From: Methylobacterium sp. 17Sr1-1
GTDB taxonomy: Bacteria > Pseudomonadota > Alphaproteobacteria > Rhizobiales > Beijerinckiaceae
DNA: 64,000 bases
Direction: 5' to 3'
Assembly: GCF_003173775.1 (NCBI RefSeq)
Contig: NZ_CP029552.1
Span: 5,539,001-5,603,000, forward strand
Positions 8,989 through 17,243 of the stretch are shown piece after piece (position 1 is the first letter of the stretch; every line of letters begins with the position of its first letter). Under the pieces are notes generated by a model, which had not been told where the DNA came from, made no database searches, and saw only the letters and a program-made list of their open reading frames with translations. The translations under genes and the position numbers were made by a program.

Positions 8989-9267
8989 ATGCGTGCGCGT
9001 CCCTGCGCCCGACTGCCCCTGTTCGCCCGCCTGGCGGTCGTCCTGGCCGCCCTGGCCACGGCCGGCGCCCCGCTCTGCGCGAGCGCCGCCCCCGCGGTCG
9101 ACAAGGCGCCGAAGGCCGGAGCGGGCGCCACCCGCGACGTCGCCGCCACCGCGAGCGTCACCGCCCCCGCCGCGGAGGCCGACGACGCCCAGTGCTCGAC
9201 CTCGCGCAAGAAGCTCTTCGTCGACGGGGAAGGCTGGATCGTGCGGCGGGTGACGACCTGCCGGTGA
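8989..9267 (+). CDS. Small secreted protein of unknown function
   Basis: The predicted product is 92 residues with a clear signal peptide, hydrophobic from residues 8 to 23 and cleaved near ASA-AP. An Ala/Lys/Thr-rich linker follows, then a short conserved-looking C-terminal block CSTSRKKLFVDGEGW ending VRRVTTCR, with two cysteines that could pair in the periplasm. An upstream start in the same frame would lack a proper signal sequence. No function can be assigned. Confidence 0.6.
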   Translation: MRARPCARLPLFARLAVVLAALATAGAPLCASAAPAVDKAPKAGAGATRDVAATASVTAPAAEADDAQCSTSRKKLFVDGEGWIVRRVTTCR

Positions 9268-9375
9268 TCGACCGGCATGGACGAGGTGTGGGGCCCGTCT
9301 CGATTGAGGCGGGCCTTTGTCGTTCGGGATCAGTGCCGGGTCTTCGTCCGATTTCCGCGACGGAGGTGATACCTT

Positions 9376-9520
9376 CCGGGTCAGCCCGGGGCCGCGCGGC
9401 GGAGCCCGGAATCAGAGCCGCCGAGTGTTCAGGACGAGGCGGAACGCGATCCGCCTCCTTCTTCGACGTCGGCGGTCATGGATCCCGGGTTCTCGTCTTC
9501 GACGAGCCCCGGGATGACGG
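9376..9520. repeat. Inverted-repeat (MITE-like) element, diverged copy
   Basis: The ends are inverted copies of a GTCATCCCGGGG(C/G)-type sequence: left TCAGCCCGGGGCCGCG, right CCCCGGGATGAC. The interior, with GTTCAGGA, GGCGGAACGCGATCCGCC and CTTCTTC, is recognisably related to the interior of the better preserved element at 35061-35221. No coding capacity is visible. Confidence 0.65.
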
Positions 9521-9550
9521 CAAGTAGGGAAACAGCGTCGGCTCGAACAA

Positions 9551-9590
9551 GAAAAGGCGCCCGCAGCCTCAAGCCGCGGGCGCCTTCTTA
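9551..9590 (-). terminator. Rho-independent terminator of the MHS symporter gene
   Basis: The arms AAGGCGCCCGC (9554-9564) and GCGGGCGCCTT (9576-9586) form an 11-bp stem. On the minus strand it is followed by TTTTCTTGTTC. It sits about 20 bp after the stop codon of the minus-strand gene ending at 9608. Confidence 0.85.
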
Positions 9591-9607
9591 TCACACCATC
9601 CTCATCG

Positions 9608-11308
9608 TCAATGCGCGGCGGTATCCCGCTCGTCGAAGATGTCCCGGTCCTTGGTCTCGGGCACGAGGAGCAGGCCGAGCACGAAGGTCATCAGCGCGAT
9701 GACGATCGGGTACCAGAGGCCGTAATAGATGTCGCCGGTCTGGGCCACCATCGCGAAGGCGGTGGCGGGCAAGAGGCCGCCGAACCAGCCGTTGCCGATA
9801 TGGTAGGGCAGGGACATCGAGGTGTAGCGGATCCGGGTCGGGAACAGCTCGACCAGGGCCGCGGCGATCGGGCCGTAGACCATCGTGACGAAGAGCACGA
9901 GGACGAAGAGCAGCCCGATCACCCCGGCGACCTGCGGCCGGAAGATGTCGAACGGGTTCGACATCTTCACCACCTGGGCATCGCCCGCCTTCGGGTAGCC
10001 CGCCGCCTGGAGCGCCGAGGCCGCCGCCTTGTTGAACTCCGCCGCCGGCGCACCCGCCGCGAACGGGACCTCGGTGCCGTTGATCCGCACGACCGTCGGC
10101 TGGCCGGCTGGACCGGCCTCGGTGGCGTAGCGCACCGAGGACTTGGCGAGGTAGTCGCGGGCGAGGTCGCAGGGGGCCGAGAACACCCGTGTGCCGACGG
10201 GGTTGAACAGGCTGCCGCACTGGGCCGGATCGGCCACCACGGTCACCTTGACGGTCTCGATCGCCTTCTCGAGGGCCGGGTTCGCCAGCGTGGTGATCTG
10301 CTTGAACACCGGGAAGAAGCTGAGCGCCGCGATCAGGCAGCCGGCCAGGATGATCGGCTTGCGGCCGATCTTGTCCGAGAGCCAGCCGAACACCACGAAG
10401 AAGCCGGTGCCGAGGAGCAGCGCCCAGGCGATCAGGAGGTTGGCCGTGTAGCCGTCGACCTTCAGGATCGATTGCAGGAAGAACAGGGCGTAGAACTGGC
10501 CCGTGTACCAGACCACGCCCTGGCCGGCGACGAGGCCGAGCAGCGCGATCAGCGCGATCTTGGCGTTGCGCCACTGGCCGAAGGCCTCGGTGAGGGGGGC
10601 CTTCGAGGTCTTGCCCTCCTCCTTCATGCGCTGGAAGGCCGGCGACTCGCTGAGCTGGAGGCGGATCCAGAGCGAGATGCCGAGCAGCAGCACCGAGACC
10701 AGGAACGGGATGCGCCAGCCCCATTCGGCGAAGGCGGCCTCGCCGGTGAAGGTCCGCACCGCCAGGATCACCACCAGCGACAGGAACAGGCCCAGCGTCG
10801 CCGTGGTCTGGATCCAGCTGGTGTAGAAGCCGCGCCGGCCCTGCGGCGCGTGCTCGGCGACATAGGTCGCGGCGCCGCCGTACTCGCCGCCGAGCGCGAG
10901 CCCTTGCGCGAGGCGTAAGGCGATCAGGATGATCGGCGCCGCGATGCCGATCTGCGCGGCGTTGGGCAGGATGCCGACGATGAAGGTCGACAGGCCCATG
11001 ATCAGGATGGTGACCAGGAAGGTGTACTTGCGCCCGACGATGTCGCCGACGCGCCCGAACACCAGGGCGCCGAACGGCCGCACCAGGAAGCCCGCCGCGA
11101 AGGCGAGCAGCGCGAAGATGTCCCGGGTCGCCGGCGGGTAGGACGAGAAGAACTGCGCGCCGATGATGCCGGCGAGCGAGCCGTAGAGGTAGAAGTCGTA
11201 CCACTCGAACACGGTGCCGAGGGAGGAGGCCAGGATGACCTTCTTCTCCTCCCGCGTCATCGGGCGCGCGGCATCGCCGGCGGACCCGAGGGCGGCTGAG
11301 CTTGCCAT
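9608..11308 (-). CDS. MHS-family metabolite/proton symporter (MFS)
   Basis: This 566-residue permease belongs to the metabolite:H+ symporter branch of the MFS. Typical blocks are SLGTVFEWYDFYLYGSL near residue 30, GRVGDIVGRKYTF and ALRLAQGLALGGEYGGA. A hydrophilic insertion of roughly 100 residues (about 365-470) separates two late membrane segments. It carries two cysteines and reads like a soluble periplasmic or cytoplasmic loop. Such insertions occur in a subset of these symporters. The chosen ATG has an excellent ribosome site (AAGGAGGAA) a few bases upstream. A dicarboxylate or osmolyte substrate is possible but not shown. Confidence 0.88.
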   Translation of the reverse strand: MASSAALGSAGDAARPMTREEKKVILASSLGTVFEWYDFYLYGSLAGIIGAQFFSSYPPATRDIFALLAFAAGFLVRPFGALVFGRVGDIVGRKYTFLVTILIMGLSTFIVGILPNAAQIGIAAPIILIALRLAQGLALGGEYGGAATYVAEHAPQGRRGFYTSWIQTTATLGLFLSLVVILAVRTFTGEAAFAEWGWRIPFLVSVLLLGISLWIRLQLSESPAFQRMKEEGKTSKAPLTEAFGQWRNAKIALIALLGLVAGQGVVWYTGQFYALFFLQSILKVDGYTANLLIAWALLLGTGFFVVFGWLSDKIGRKPIILAGCLIAALSFFPVFKQITTLANPALEKAIETVKVTVVADPAQCGSLFNPVGTRVFSAPCDLARDYLAKSSVRYATEAGPAGQPTVVRINGTEVPFAAGAPAAEFNKAAASALQAAGYPKAGDAQVVKMSNPFDIFRPQVAGVIGLLFVLVLFVTMVYGPIAAALVELFPTRIRYTSMSLPYHIGNGWFGGLLPATAFAMVAQTGDIYYGLWYPIVIALMTFVLGLLLVPETKDRDIFDERDTAAH

Positions 11309-11732
11309 GGGGTGTTCCTCCTTGGGGGCGTTTCCGTCGTGAACGGCACGCGCCGCCCGCGCGAATCTTCGCCGCGTCGGGGTCGTCGCGCTGGGGGTGA
11401 ACCGGGTGCCGGGCAGCGCCTTTACGCGGGGCGGGGGATTGGGACCGCCCGCTCGCACGTGTTCCGCCGCCGACACCAATCGTTAAGCCAGCCGTGCCGT
11501 CCGGCCCATCCGACAATTCGTCGTGAGACTTAGGTCGTGAGACTTCCGTCGGGGGCTCGGAGGTCGCCCGCATGCGGAGAGCCGGGAGCGGAGCGTTGCC
11601 GTTCCTCGACACCGCAGGGGAAGCGTGTCACGCTGGCCGCGATGATATGGTCCATGGATGCAATCCGCCAGATCCGGGCTCGGGCGCAGCAGGAACTCGC
11701 TGCGTCTCTCGCCGACATACCCGGGGGCCGTG
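11309..11732. other. Intergenic region between divergent genes
   Basis: About 420 bp hold the promoters of the minus-strand symporter and the plus-strand Imm50-like gene. A short tandem repeat of GTCGTGAGACTT occurs twice near 11519-11544. A 30-codon frame starting ATGGATGCAATCCG near 11654 has no recognisable content. Confidence 0.5.
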
Positions 11733-12095
11733 ATGTCCTCGATTAGTTCGATGGTCCCCCCGAGTTTGGGGGACGCCGAGATCGTCAGTCTGCATCTCGA
11801 CCGCCGCGGCCCGGGTACGCTCCGCATCGCGCTCGATCAGTGCGGCAAGAGCGCGATCTTCGTGTTCGACCTGTCCGCCTGGATCGACGCGGACCTGCGC
11901 GGCTTCAGTCATCAGAACGTGATCAGCAGCCTGACGCTTCGTCGCGCGGAAGAGCGCGAGGTGCAGCTGTGGGAACTCGGCGTCGGGTGTCGTCCGGGGG
12001 AATGGACGATCGAACTCGGACCCTGCTTCGGCGCCTACGGCACGATCCGCGCCGACATCGCGCGGATCGTCATCGAGCAGGCACCGGATGCCTGA
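11733..12095 (+). CDS. Imm50-like immunity protein
   Basis: The product is a small protein of 120 residues. Its pattern resembles the Immunity protein 50 family by recall: PPSLGDAEIVSLHLDRRGP, then LRGFSHQNVISSLTL, and a C-terminal PCFGAYGTIRADIARIVI. Such proteins usually neutralise polymorphic toxins, but no toxin gene is visible nearby, so this is an orphan. Its last 8 bp overlap the start of the adjacent DUF4279 gene, indicating a former two-gene operon. The ATG at 11733 or the one at 11751 could be the start. The longer upstream extension looks non-coding. Confidence 0.6.
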   Translation: MSSISSMVPPSLGDAEIVSLHLDRRGPGTLRIALDQCGKSAIFVFDLSAWIDADLRGFSHQNVISSLTLRRAEEREVQLWELGVGCRPGEWTIELGPCFGAYGTIRADIARIVIEQAPDA

Positions 12096-12492
12096 GATCG
12101 CGGGCATCGCCGTGGGCCTCCGCATCGTCGGGGATACGCTCGATCCGGACGAGATCACGCGGCGGCTGGGCGTCGAACCGACCGGCTGTGCCCGCAAGGG
12201 CGACACGCGTCACACGGCATCAGGAAGAGAGGTCATCGCCTGATCGGGAACCTGGCTGCTCAGAACCGGTGCCTCCGGTGATCTCAACACCCAGATCGCC
12301 GCGCTCCTCGCCGAACTTCCGGACGATCCATCGCTTTGGGCCGATCTCTCTCACCGCTACCGATGCGACATATTCTGCGGTTTGTTCATGGATGACATCA
12401 ACGAAGGAACAGAGCTTCAGCCCAAATTGCTATCAGCGCTCGGCGGGCGTGGCCTGCGACTCAGCCTCGATATCTACGGCTGTTCCGACTGA
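12088..12492 (+). pseudogene. DUF4279-like gene interrupted by an in-frame TGA
   Basis: Reading from the ATG at 12088 gives MPEIAGIAVGLRIVGDTLDP then ITRRLGVEPTGCARKGD, typical of the start of DUF4279 proteins. Codon 52 (12241-12243) is TGA. The same frame then continues without another stop for 82 codons: GTWLLRTG, LLAELPDDPSLWADLS, LFMDDINEGTELQPKLLSAL and LSLDIYGCSD before TGA at 12490. Both halves align end to end with the family, so a single nonsense change, or a sequencing error, broke a 134-residue gene. It overlaps the Imm50-like gene by 8 bp. Confidence 0.75.
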
Positions 12493-12654
12493 TCAAAGTT
12501 TCACTCCGGGCTTGAATGGACCCTACGCGTGGTCAAGCCGACGACGTCACGGCCCTCCGCACTCTGCCACGGCTGGCGCGGCTCCCGCACGGGAACGAGG
12601 ATGGCACCCCGGCATTGACCCCAAGCCGAGTGCCGGGAGCCGGGAAGACACACC

Positions 12655-13140
12655 ATGCGTCGCGACCTGATCGTCCTCACCCTCGCCGCCACCCTGGTGG
12701 GCGCCGGCGCCGAGGCGCAGCCGCTGCGCGGCCCCGGGACCCCGGGACAGGGCGGGCGGGCGCATCTCGCGCCGGCCCACCAGGGCCGCGCCGCCATCTA
12801 CGACGTGCGCGGGCGTCACGGCCGGGGCGGGGCGCTCATCGGCCGGGATTTTCGGGGCCGCCGGTTCGCCGCCTATGGCGGCACCACCTTCGCGGGGCCG
12901 CTGGGCGTCTACGGGACGAACGGCGTGCTGGAGCCCGGCCTCGTCGCCGAACCGTACTTCAAGCTGCCGCGCCCGAGCGAGCTCGTGCCCTCCGCCTGGG
13001 GCGAGGGCACCTACGGCATCCCGACCGTGTCGGGCATCCCGCCCCAGCCGAAGGCCGATCCGGTGCTCTACGTCATCAACGGCGGCGAGCGTCAGGTCGG
13101 CGGCGCCCGGGTGATCTCGGTTCAAGCGCCGCGGCGGTAG
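12655..13140 (+). CDS. Secreted Gly/Arg-rich protein of unknown function
   Basis: The predicted product is 161 residues with a signal peptide (hydrophobic residues 5-18, likely cleavage at AEA-QP). The mature part is rich in Gly, Arg and Pro: RAAIYDVRGRHGRGG, then FRGRRFAAYGGTTFAGPLG, and a C-terminal ADPVLYVINGGERQVGGARV. No enzymatic motif is seen. A purine-rich site, GGGAAGACACACC, precedes the ATG. The protein is probably envelope-associated, and its function is unknown. Confidence 0.65.
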   Translation: MRRDLIVLTLAATLVGAGAEAQPLRGPGTPGQGGRAHLAPAHQGRAAIYDVRGRHGRGGALIGRDFRGRRFAAYGGTTFAGPLGVYGTNGVLEPGLVAEPYFKLPRPSELVPSAWGEGTYGIPTVSGIPPQPKADPVLYVINGGERQVGGARVISVQAPRR

Positions 13141-13318
13141 AACGCAGGAACAGGCGCGGCGCGACCCGGCAAGCGCGACCGCGGACGCTCGCCTGACCGG
13201 CCGCGATTTGTTATGCCATCCGGGTGAGACCGACCTCAGCCCCCGCCCCGGCGCCGCAGAGCCGGAAGGCCGCCCGCCGGAGCGCCGCCGGCCCCCGCTG
13301 CCCCGGGCGGCCGGCCGC

Positions 13319-14104
13319 ATGAGCGGCCCGGTGAGGCTGCGCGACGTCGCCGATCCGGCCGAGGCTGCCGACGAGGCGGCGGCCTTGCGCCGGGAGGTCG
13401 CCTCCTTACGCCGGGCGCTCGCCGAGCGCGACGCGTTCCTGGCCGGCGTCGCGCACGAATTGCGCAACCCGATGACCCCGATACTCGGCCAGGTCGAGCG
13501 CCTGCTCGGCGCCGCCCAGCGCGAGGCGCCGGAGGGCAGGGTGGCGCAGGGGCTGGCGCAGCTGCGCTGGCTCGTCGAGCGCTACGTCCGCCGGGCCACC
13601 ACCCTCCTCGACGTGTCCCGGGCCCAGACCGGGCAGCTCGCGCTGCTCGCCGCCCCCGTGCCCCTCGCCGAGGTGGTGCAGGAGGTGGTGGCGGCCCTGA
13701 CCCCGATGGCGGCCCATGCCGGCAGCGCGATCGCGGTCGCGGTACCGGAGGACCTCGTGCTCTCCTGCGAGCGCCTCGCCCTCGACCAGATCCTCGACAA
13801 CCTCGTCACCAACGCGATCAAGTACGGCGACGGCAGCGCGATCACGGTCTCGGGCCTCCGGGACGGGGCCGTGGCGCGGATCCGGGTGAGCGACCGGGGC
13901 ATCGGCATCGCGCAAGGGGACCAGGCCCGCATCTTCGAGCGCTTCGAGCGGGCGGTGGGCGACCCCGCGGCGGCCCCGACCGGGTTCGGGGTCGGCCTGT
14001 GGCTGGTGCGCCGCCTCGCCGAGGCGATGGGCGGCGGCGTCGCCCTCGACAGCCGCCCTGGCGAAGGCGCGACCTTCACGGTAACGCTTCCCCTCCACGT
14101 GTAG
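13319..14104 (+). CDS. Sensor histidine kinase without sensory domain
   Basis: This is a soluble two-component kinase of 261 residues. After a short coiled-coil (about 18-45) come the H-box VAHELRNPMTP with the phospho-acceptor His, the N-box DNLVTNAIKYGDG, the G1 box DRGIGIA, the F box FERFERA and the G2 box GFGVGLWLVRRLAEAMGGG. No PAS, GAF or membrane segment is visible. The input may therefore come from a partner such as the KaiC-like ATPase encoded 52 bp downstream. The ATG at 13319 is preferred over an upstream start that adds a Pro/Arg-rich stretch without similarity. Confidence 0.82.
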   Translation: MSGPVRLRDVADPAEAADEAAALRREVASLRRALAERDAFLAGVAHELRNPMTPILGQVERLLGAAQREAPEGRVAQGLAQLRWLVERYVRRATTLLDVSRAQTGQLALLAAPVPLAEVVQEVVAALTPMAAHAGSAIAVAVPEDLVLSCERLALDQILDNLVTNAIKYGDGSAITVSGLRDGAVARIRVSDRGIGIAQGDQARIFERFERAVGDPAAAPTGFGVGLWLVRRLAEAMGGGVALDSRPGEGATFTVTLPLHV

Positions 14105-14156
14105 ACGAGCGCGGCGGCTGCGAGCGCCGCGCGAATGTCCGGCGAGAGAGCACAGG

Positions 14157-15743
14157 ATGACCGGGGTGGGACCCAGCATGGAACAGGCCGGTGCCTACGG
14201 AGAGCTGGAGCGGGTTCCGACGGGAATCGCCGGCCTCGACGACATCCTCGGCGGCGGGCTGTTTCGCGGCGGCGTCTACATCGTCCAGGGCACGCCGGGC
14301 GCGGGCAAGACCATCTTCGGCAACCAGGCCTGCTACACGCATGCGGGCGCCTCGCCCGCCCTGTCGTCTTCGGGCGCCTCGCCCGCCCTCTCGTCGTCGG
14401 GCGCCTCGCCCGCCCTGTCACCTTCGGGCGCCCCGCCCGAGCACCGGGCGCTCTACGTCACGCTGCTGGCCGAGAGCCATGCCCGGATGCTCGGCCACAT
14501 CGCGCCGCTCGGCTTCTTCCGGGCCGGGCTGATCCCCGACCGGATCACGTACCTGAGCGCCTTCCGTACCCTGCAGGACGAGGGGCTCGCCGGCCTCCTG
14601 ACCCTGCTGCGCCGCGAGATGGCCGCCCGCGAGGCGAGCCTCCTCGTCCTCGACGGGCTGGTGGCGGCGGAGGAGACCGCGGCCTCGACCCTCGAGTTCA
14701 AGACCTTCATCCACGAATTGCAGACCCAGGCCGCCGCGACCGGCGCCACCGCCCTCCTCCTCACCAGCGCCTCGGCCGGGGCCGACCTGGTGGCGGCCGA
14801 GCACACGATGGTCGACGGCCTCATCGTCCTGTCGAGCCGGCTCACCGGGTGGCGGGCCGAGCGCGAGCTGGAGGTGCGCAAGTTCCGCGGCAGCGGCTTC
14901 CTGCGCGGGCGCCACGCCTTCCGCATCACCGATGACGGGATCCGGGTGTTTCCGCGCATCGAGGCGCGGTTGCGGCTGCCGAGCCGGCGCGACCACGTCG
15001 AGGGCGCGGCCCTCACCACCGGCTCGCCCGCCCTCGACGCGATGCTGGGCGGCGGCCTGCCGCACGCTTCCACCACCCTGGTCGGCGGCCCGGCCGGCAT
15101 CGGCAAGACGACGCTCGGCCTGCAGTTCCTCGGCGCCGACCAAGGGGCGCCGGGCCTGCTCTGCGGCTTCTACGAGAGCGAGGCGGCGCTCCGCGCCAAG
15201 GCCAGGGCGCTGGACCTGCCGGTCGCCGACCTGATCGAGGCCGGCCGGGTCGGGGTGCTGTGGCAGCCCGCCACCGAGGGGCTGATCGACGAGATCTGCA
15301 CCGATCTCCTCGGCACCATACGGAACCGCGGGGTCCGGCGCGTGTTCATCGACGGTCTGGACGCGATGTGCCGGATCGCAGGGGATCAGGACCGGATCGT
15401 CCGCATCTTCGCCGCTCTCACGGCCGAGATGAGGGCCCTGGGCGTGACGGCGATGTACACCCGAGAAACAGACCTGCGCGGCACCTTCCTCGACGCCCCC
15501 TCCGGCGCGCCCTCCCTGCGGCAGGCCTCCAGCGTCGCCGAGAACGTGGTGCTGATGCGCTCCTGCGTCCTGCGCTCGGGTGTCCACCGCCTGATCGCGG
15601 TCGCCAAGGCCCGGGACGCCCGGATCGATCCCCGCCTGCGCGTCTTCGACATCCGGCCGGGCGGTCTGGCGATCGACGATCGCCCCGAGCGGGCCGAGGC
15701 GATCCTGGCCGACCGGGACGCCGCGGGACGCGGCGGGGAATAG
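14157..15743 (+). CDS. KaiC-like double RecA-type ATPase
   Basis: This protein is a tandem of two KaiC-type P-loop domains. Domain CI has GTPGAGKT at residues 45-52. Domain CII has GPAGIGKT near 314-321, followed by FYESEAALRAKA and VRRVFIDGLDAM as Walker B. At the place of the KaiC autophosphorylation pair (Ser-Thr) the CII domain reads Ser-Ser (RQASSVAENVVLM), by my own hand alignment. A Ser/Pro/Ala-rich insert after the CI Walker A helix (residues 64-91) is encoded by 27-bp tandem repeats. Located between a kinase gene and a CheY-like gene, it probably works with them. KaiA and KaiB are absent, so a clock role is not implied. Confidence 0.82.
   Translation: MTGVGPSMEQAGAYGELERVPTGIAGLDDILGGGLFRGGVYIVQGTPGAGKTIFGNQACYTHAGASPALSSSGASPALSSSGASPALSPSGAPPEHRALYVTLLAESHARMLGHIAPLGFFRAGLIPDRITYLSAFRTLQDEGLAGLLTLLRREMAAREASLLVLDGLVAAEETAASTLEFKTFIHELQTQAAATGATALLLTSASAGADLVAAEHTMVDGLIVLSSRLTGWRAERELEVRKFRGSGFLRGRHAFRITDDGIRVFPRIEARLRLPSRRDHVEGAALTTGSPALDAMLGGGLPHASTTLVGGPAGIGKTTLGLQFLGADQGAPGLLCGFYESEAALRAKARALDLPVADLIEAGRVGVLWQPATEGLIDEICTDLLGTIRNRGVRRVFIDGLDAMCRIAGDQDRIVRIFAALTAEMRALGVTAMYTRETDLRGTFLDAPSGAPSLRQASSVAENVVLMRSCVLRSGVHRLIAVAKARDARIDPRLRVFDIRPGGLAIDDRPERAEAILADRDAAGRGGE
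14345..14440 (+). repeat. 27-bp in-frame tandem repeat within the KaiC-like gene
   Basis: Three full copies start at 14345, 14372 and 14399, each beginning GGGCGCCTCGCCCGCCCT, and a partial fourth starts at 14426. Each copy adds nine residues of the form ASPALS(S/P)SG. The repeat length is a multiple of three, so gain or loss of copies keeps the frame. Confidence 0.93.
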
Positions 15744-15747
15744 GCCG

Positions 15748-16110
15748 GTGGCGACGGTGCTCATCGTGGACGACGAGTTCGGCATCGCCGAATTGCTGGA
15801 CGCCGTCCTCTCCGACGACGGCCACACGGTGGTCACCGCCGCCAACGGACGGCAGGGCCTCGCCCGCGTCGCGGCCGGCCGGCCCGACCTGATCTTCCTC
15901 GACTTCATGATGCCGGTGATGGACGGGCCGGCGATGCTGGCCGCCCTCACGGCCGATCCGGAGACGCGCGGGATCCCGGTCGTGCTGATGAGCTCGATGC
16001 CGGAGGACACCGTGCGGGAGCGCGCCGCCGGCCACGTCGCCTTCCTGCGAAAACCCTTCCGGCTCAGGCAGGTGCACGACCTCGTGGCGCGGCTGCTCAA
16101 AGATAGTTGA
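15748..16110 (+). CDS. CheY-like single-domain response regulator
   Basis: This 120-residue receiver domain has no output domain. The acidic pair is in LIVDDEFG, the phospho-acceptor Asp in DLIFLDFMMPVMDGP, a Ser in LMSSMPED at the switch Thr/Ser position, and the conserved Lys in AFLRKPFRL. Its GTG start is five bases after the KaiC-like stop, so the two are co-translated. It is probably the phosphorylation target of the kinase at 13319. Confidence 0.88.
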   Translation: MATVLIVDDEFGIAELLDAVLSDDGHTVVTAANGRQGLARVAAGRPDLIFLDFMMPVMDGPAMLAALTADPETRGIPVVLMSSMPEDTVRERAAGHVAFLRKPFRLRQVHDLVARLLKDS

Positions 16111-16162
16111 CCGAGTCAAATATCTCGGCGATCCTGCTGCCCTTGGACGGGAGCCGGCGCCG

Positions 16163-17101
16163 ATGATGCACGCAGACGAGATCGATGCCGCGGCGGTCGC
16201 GGCGGTGCGGGCCTTCGGCCGGTTCTACACCCGGCAGATCGGCCTCCTGGAGGAGGGGCTGCACCGCAGCGCCTTCTCGCTCACCGAGGCGCGGGTGCTC
16301 TACGAGCTCGCCCATCGCGATGGCCTGACCGCCTCGGTCCTCGGGCGGGACCTCGGCCTCGATGCCGGCTATCTCAGCCGCCTGCTCAAGCGCTTCGAGG
16401 AGCAGGGCCTCGTGACCCGCCGGAGCGCGGCGGGCGACGGGCGGCGCCAGGTCCTCGCCCTGACGCCGGAGGGGCAGGCCGCCTTCGCGCCGCTGGACGA
16501 GGCCTCGCGGGCGGAGGTCGAGGCACTGCTGGCCCGGCTCCCGGCCGCCGACCGGACGGCCCTCGTCGGCGCGATGGCGCGGGTGCGCCGCCTGCTCGGG
16601 GATCCGTCGGAGGGCCTCGAGGCGGGCGCGACCCTGCGCGGCCTGCGGCCCGGCGACATCGGCTGGATCGCCCACCGCCAGGGCGTGCTCTACGCCCGGG
16701 ACTACGGCTTCGACCTCACCTTCGAGGCCCTGGTGGCCGAGATCCTGGCCGGGTTCGTGCACGACTTCGATCCGGGCCGGGCCGGGGCCTGGATCGCCGA
16801 GCAGGCGGGCGAGGTGGTCGGCAGCGTCTTCCTGGCGCCCGCCTCGGACACGGTGGGGAAGCTGCGCCTGCTCTACGTCGAACCGGCCGCCCGCGGCCAG
16901 GGCCTGGGCCGGCGCCTCACGGCGTCCTGCGTCGACGGCGCCCGCGCGCGGGGCTACCGGCAGCTGACCCTCTGGACCAACGACGTGCTGGCTGCGGCGA
17001 GACGGATCTACGCCGAAGCGGGCTTCCGCCTGATCGAGAGCGCCCCGCACCGCTCGTTCGGGCAGGATCTGGTCGGGGAGACCTGGATGCTGGACCTGTG
17101 A
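16163..17101 (+). CDS. MarR-type regulator fused to GNAT acetyltransferase
   Basis: This is a two-domain protein of 312 residues. Residues about 30-145 form a MarR winged helix (FSLTEARVLYELAH, then LSRLLKRFEEQGLVTRR). Residues about 155-305 form a GNAT acyltransferase domain with the acetyl-CoA motif AARGQGLGRRL. This architecture is common in alphaproteobacteria. The substrate and regulated genes are unknown. Spacing of 52 bp from the response regulator gene allows, but does not prove, co-transcription. Confidence 0.87.
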   Translation: MMHADEIDAAAVAAVRAFGRFYTRQIGLLEEGLHRSAFSLTEARVLYELAHRDGLTASVLGRDLGLDAGYLSRLLKRFEEQGLVTRRSAAGDGRRQVLALTPEGQAAFAPLDEASRAEVEALLARLPAADRTALVGAMARVRRLLGDPSEGLEAGATLRGLRPGDIGWIAHRQGVLYARDYGFDLTFEALVAEILAGFVHDFDPGRAGAWIAEQAGEVVGSVFLAPASDTVGKLRLLYVEPAARGQGLGRRLTASCVDGARARGYRQLTLWTNDVLAAARRIYAEAGFRLIESAPHRSFGQDLVGETWMLDL

Positions 17102-17201
17102 GGCAGGGGCCTCATACGATTTCCGATTGATCGCTCGGCGATTGCTGCGCAATCGCTGTCGCGATGCGGAAATCGGCCTCGCTCACGCGCCGCGCGGGCT
17201 G

Positions 17202-17243
17202 GTGAGACGATTTCCGAACTGATCCGTCCGCAAATCGTCTCAC
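17202..17243. terminator. Hairpin at the 3' end of the CinA-type gene
   Basis: The 12-bp perfect arms GTGAGACGATTT (17202-17213) and AAATCGTCTCAC (17232-17243) flank an 18-base loop. The right arm includes the stop codon of the minus-strand amidase gene. The stem lies between convergent genes and could terminate either, although it has no long T tract. Confidence 0.55.

Larger units (their letters stand above)
9268..9607. other. Intergenic region with repeat and terminator
   Basis: This 340-bp stretch carries a diverged copy of the inverted-repeat element at 9376-9520 and the terminator of the minus-strand symporter at 9551-9590. No gene is supported. Confidence 0.6.

Noticed and set aside
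12241..12243. TGA in the DUF4279 frame as a selenocysteine codon
   Set aside because: There is no known selenoprotein in the family, no Cys at this position in the pattern I recall, and no SECIS-like hairpin evident right after it.
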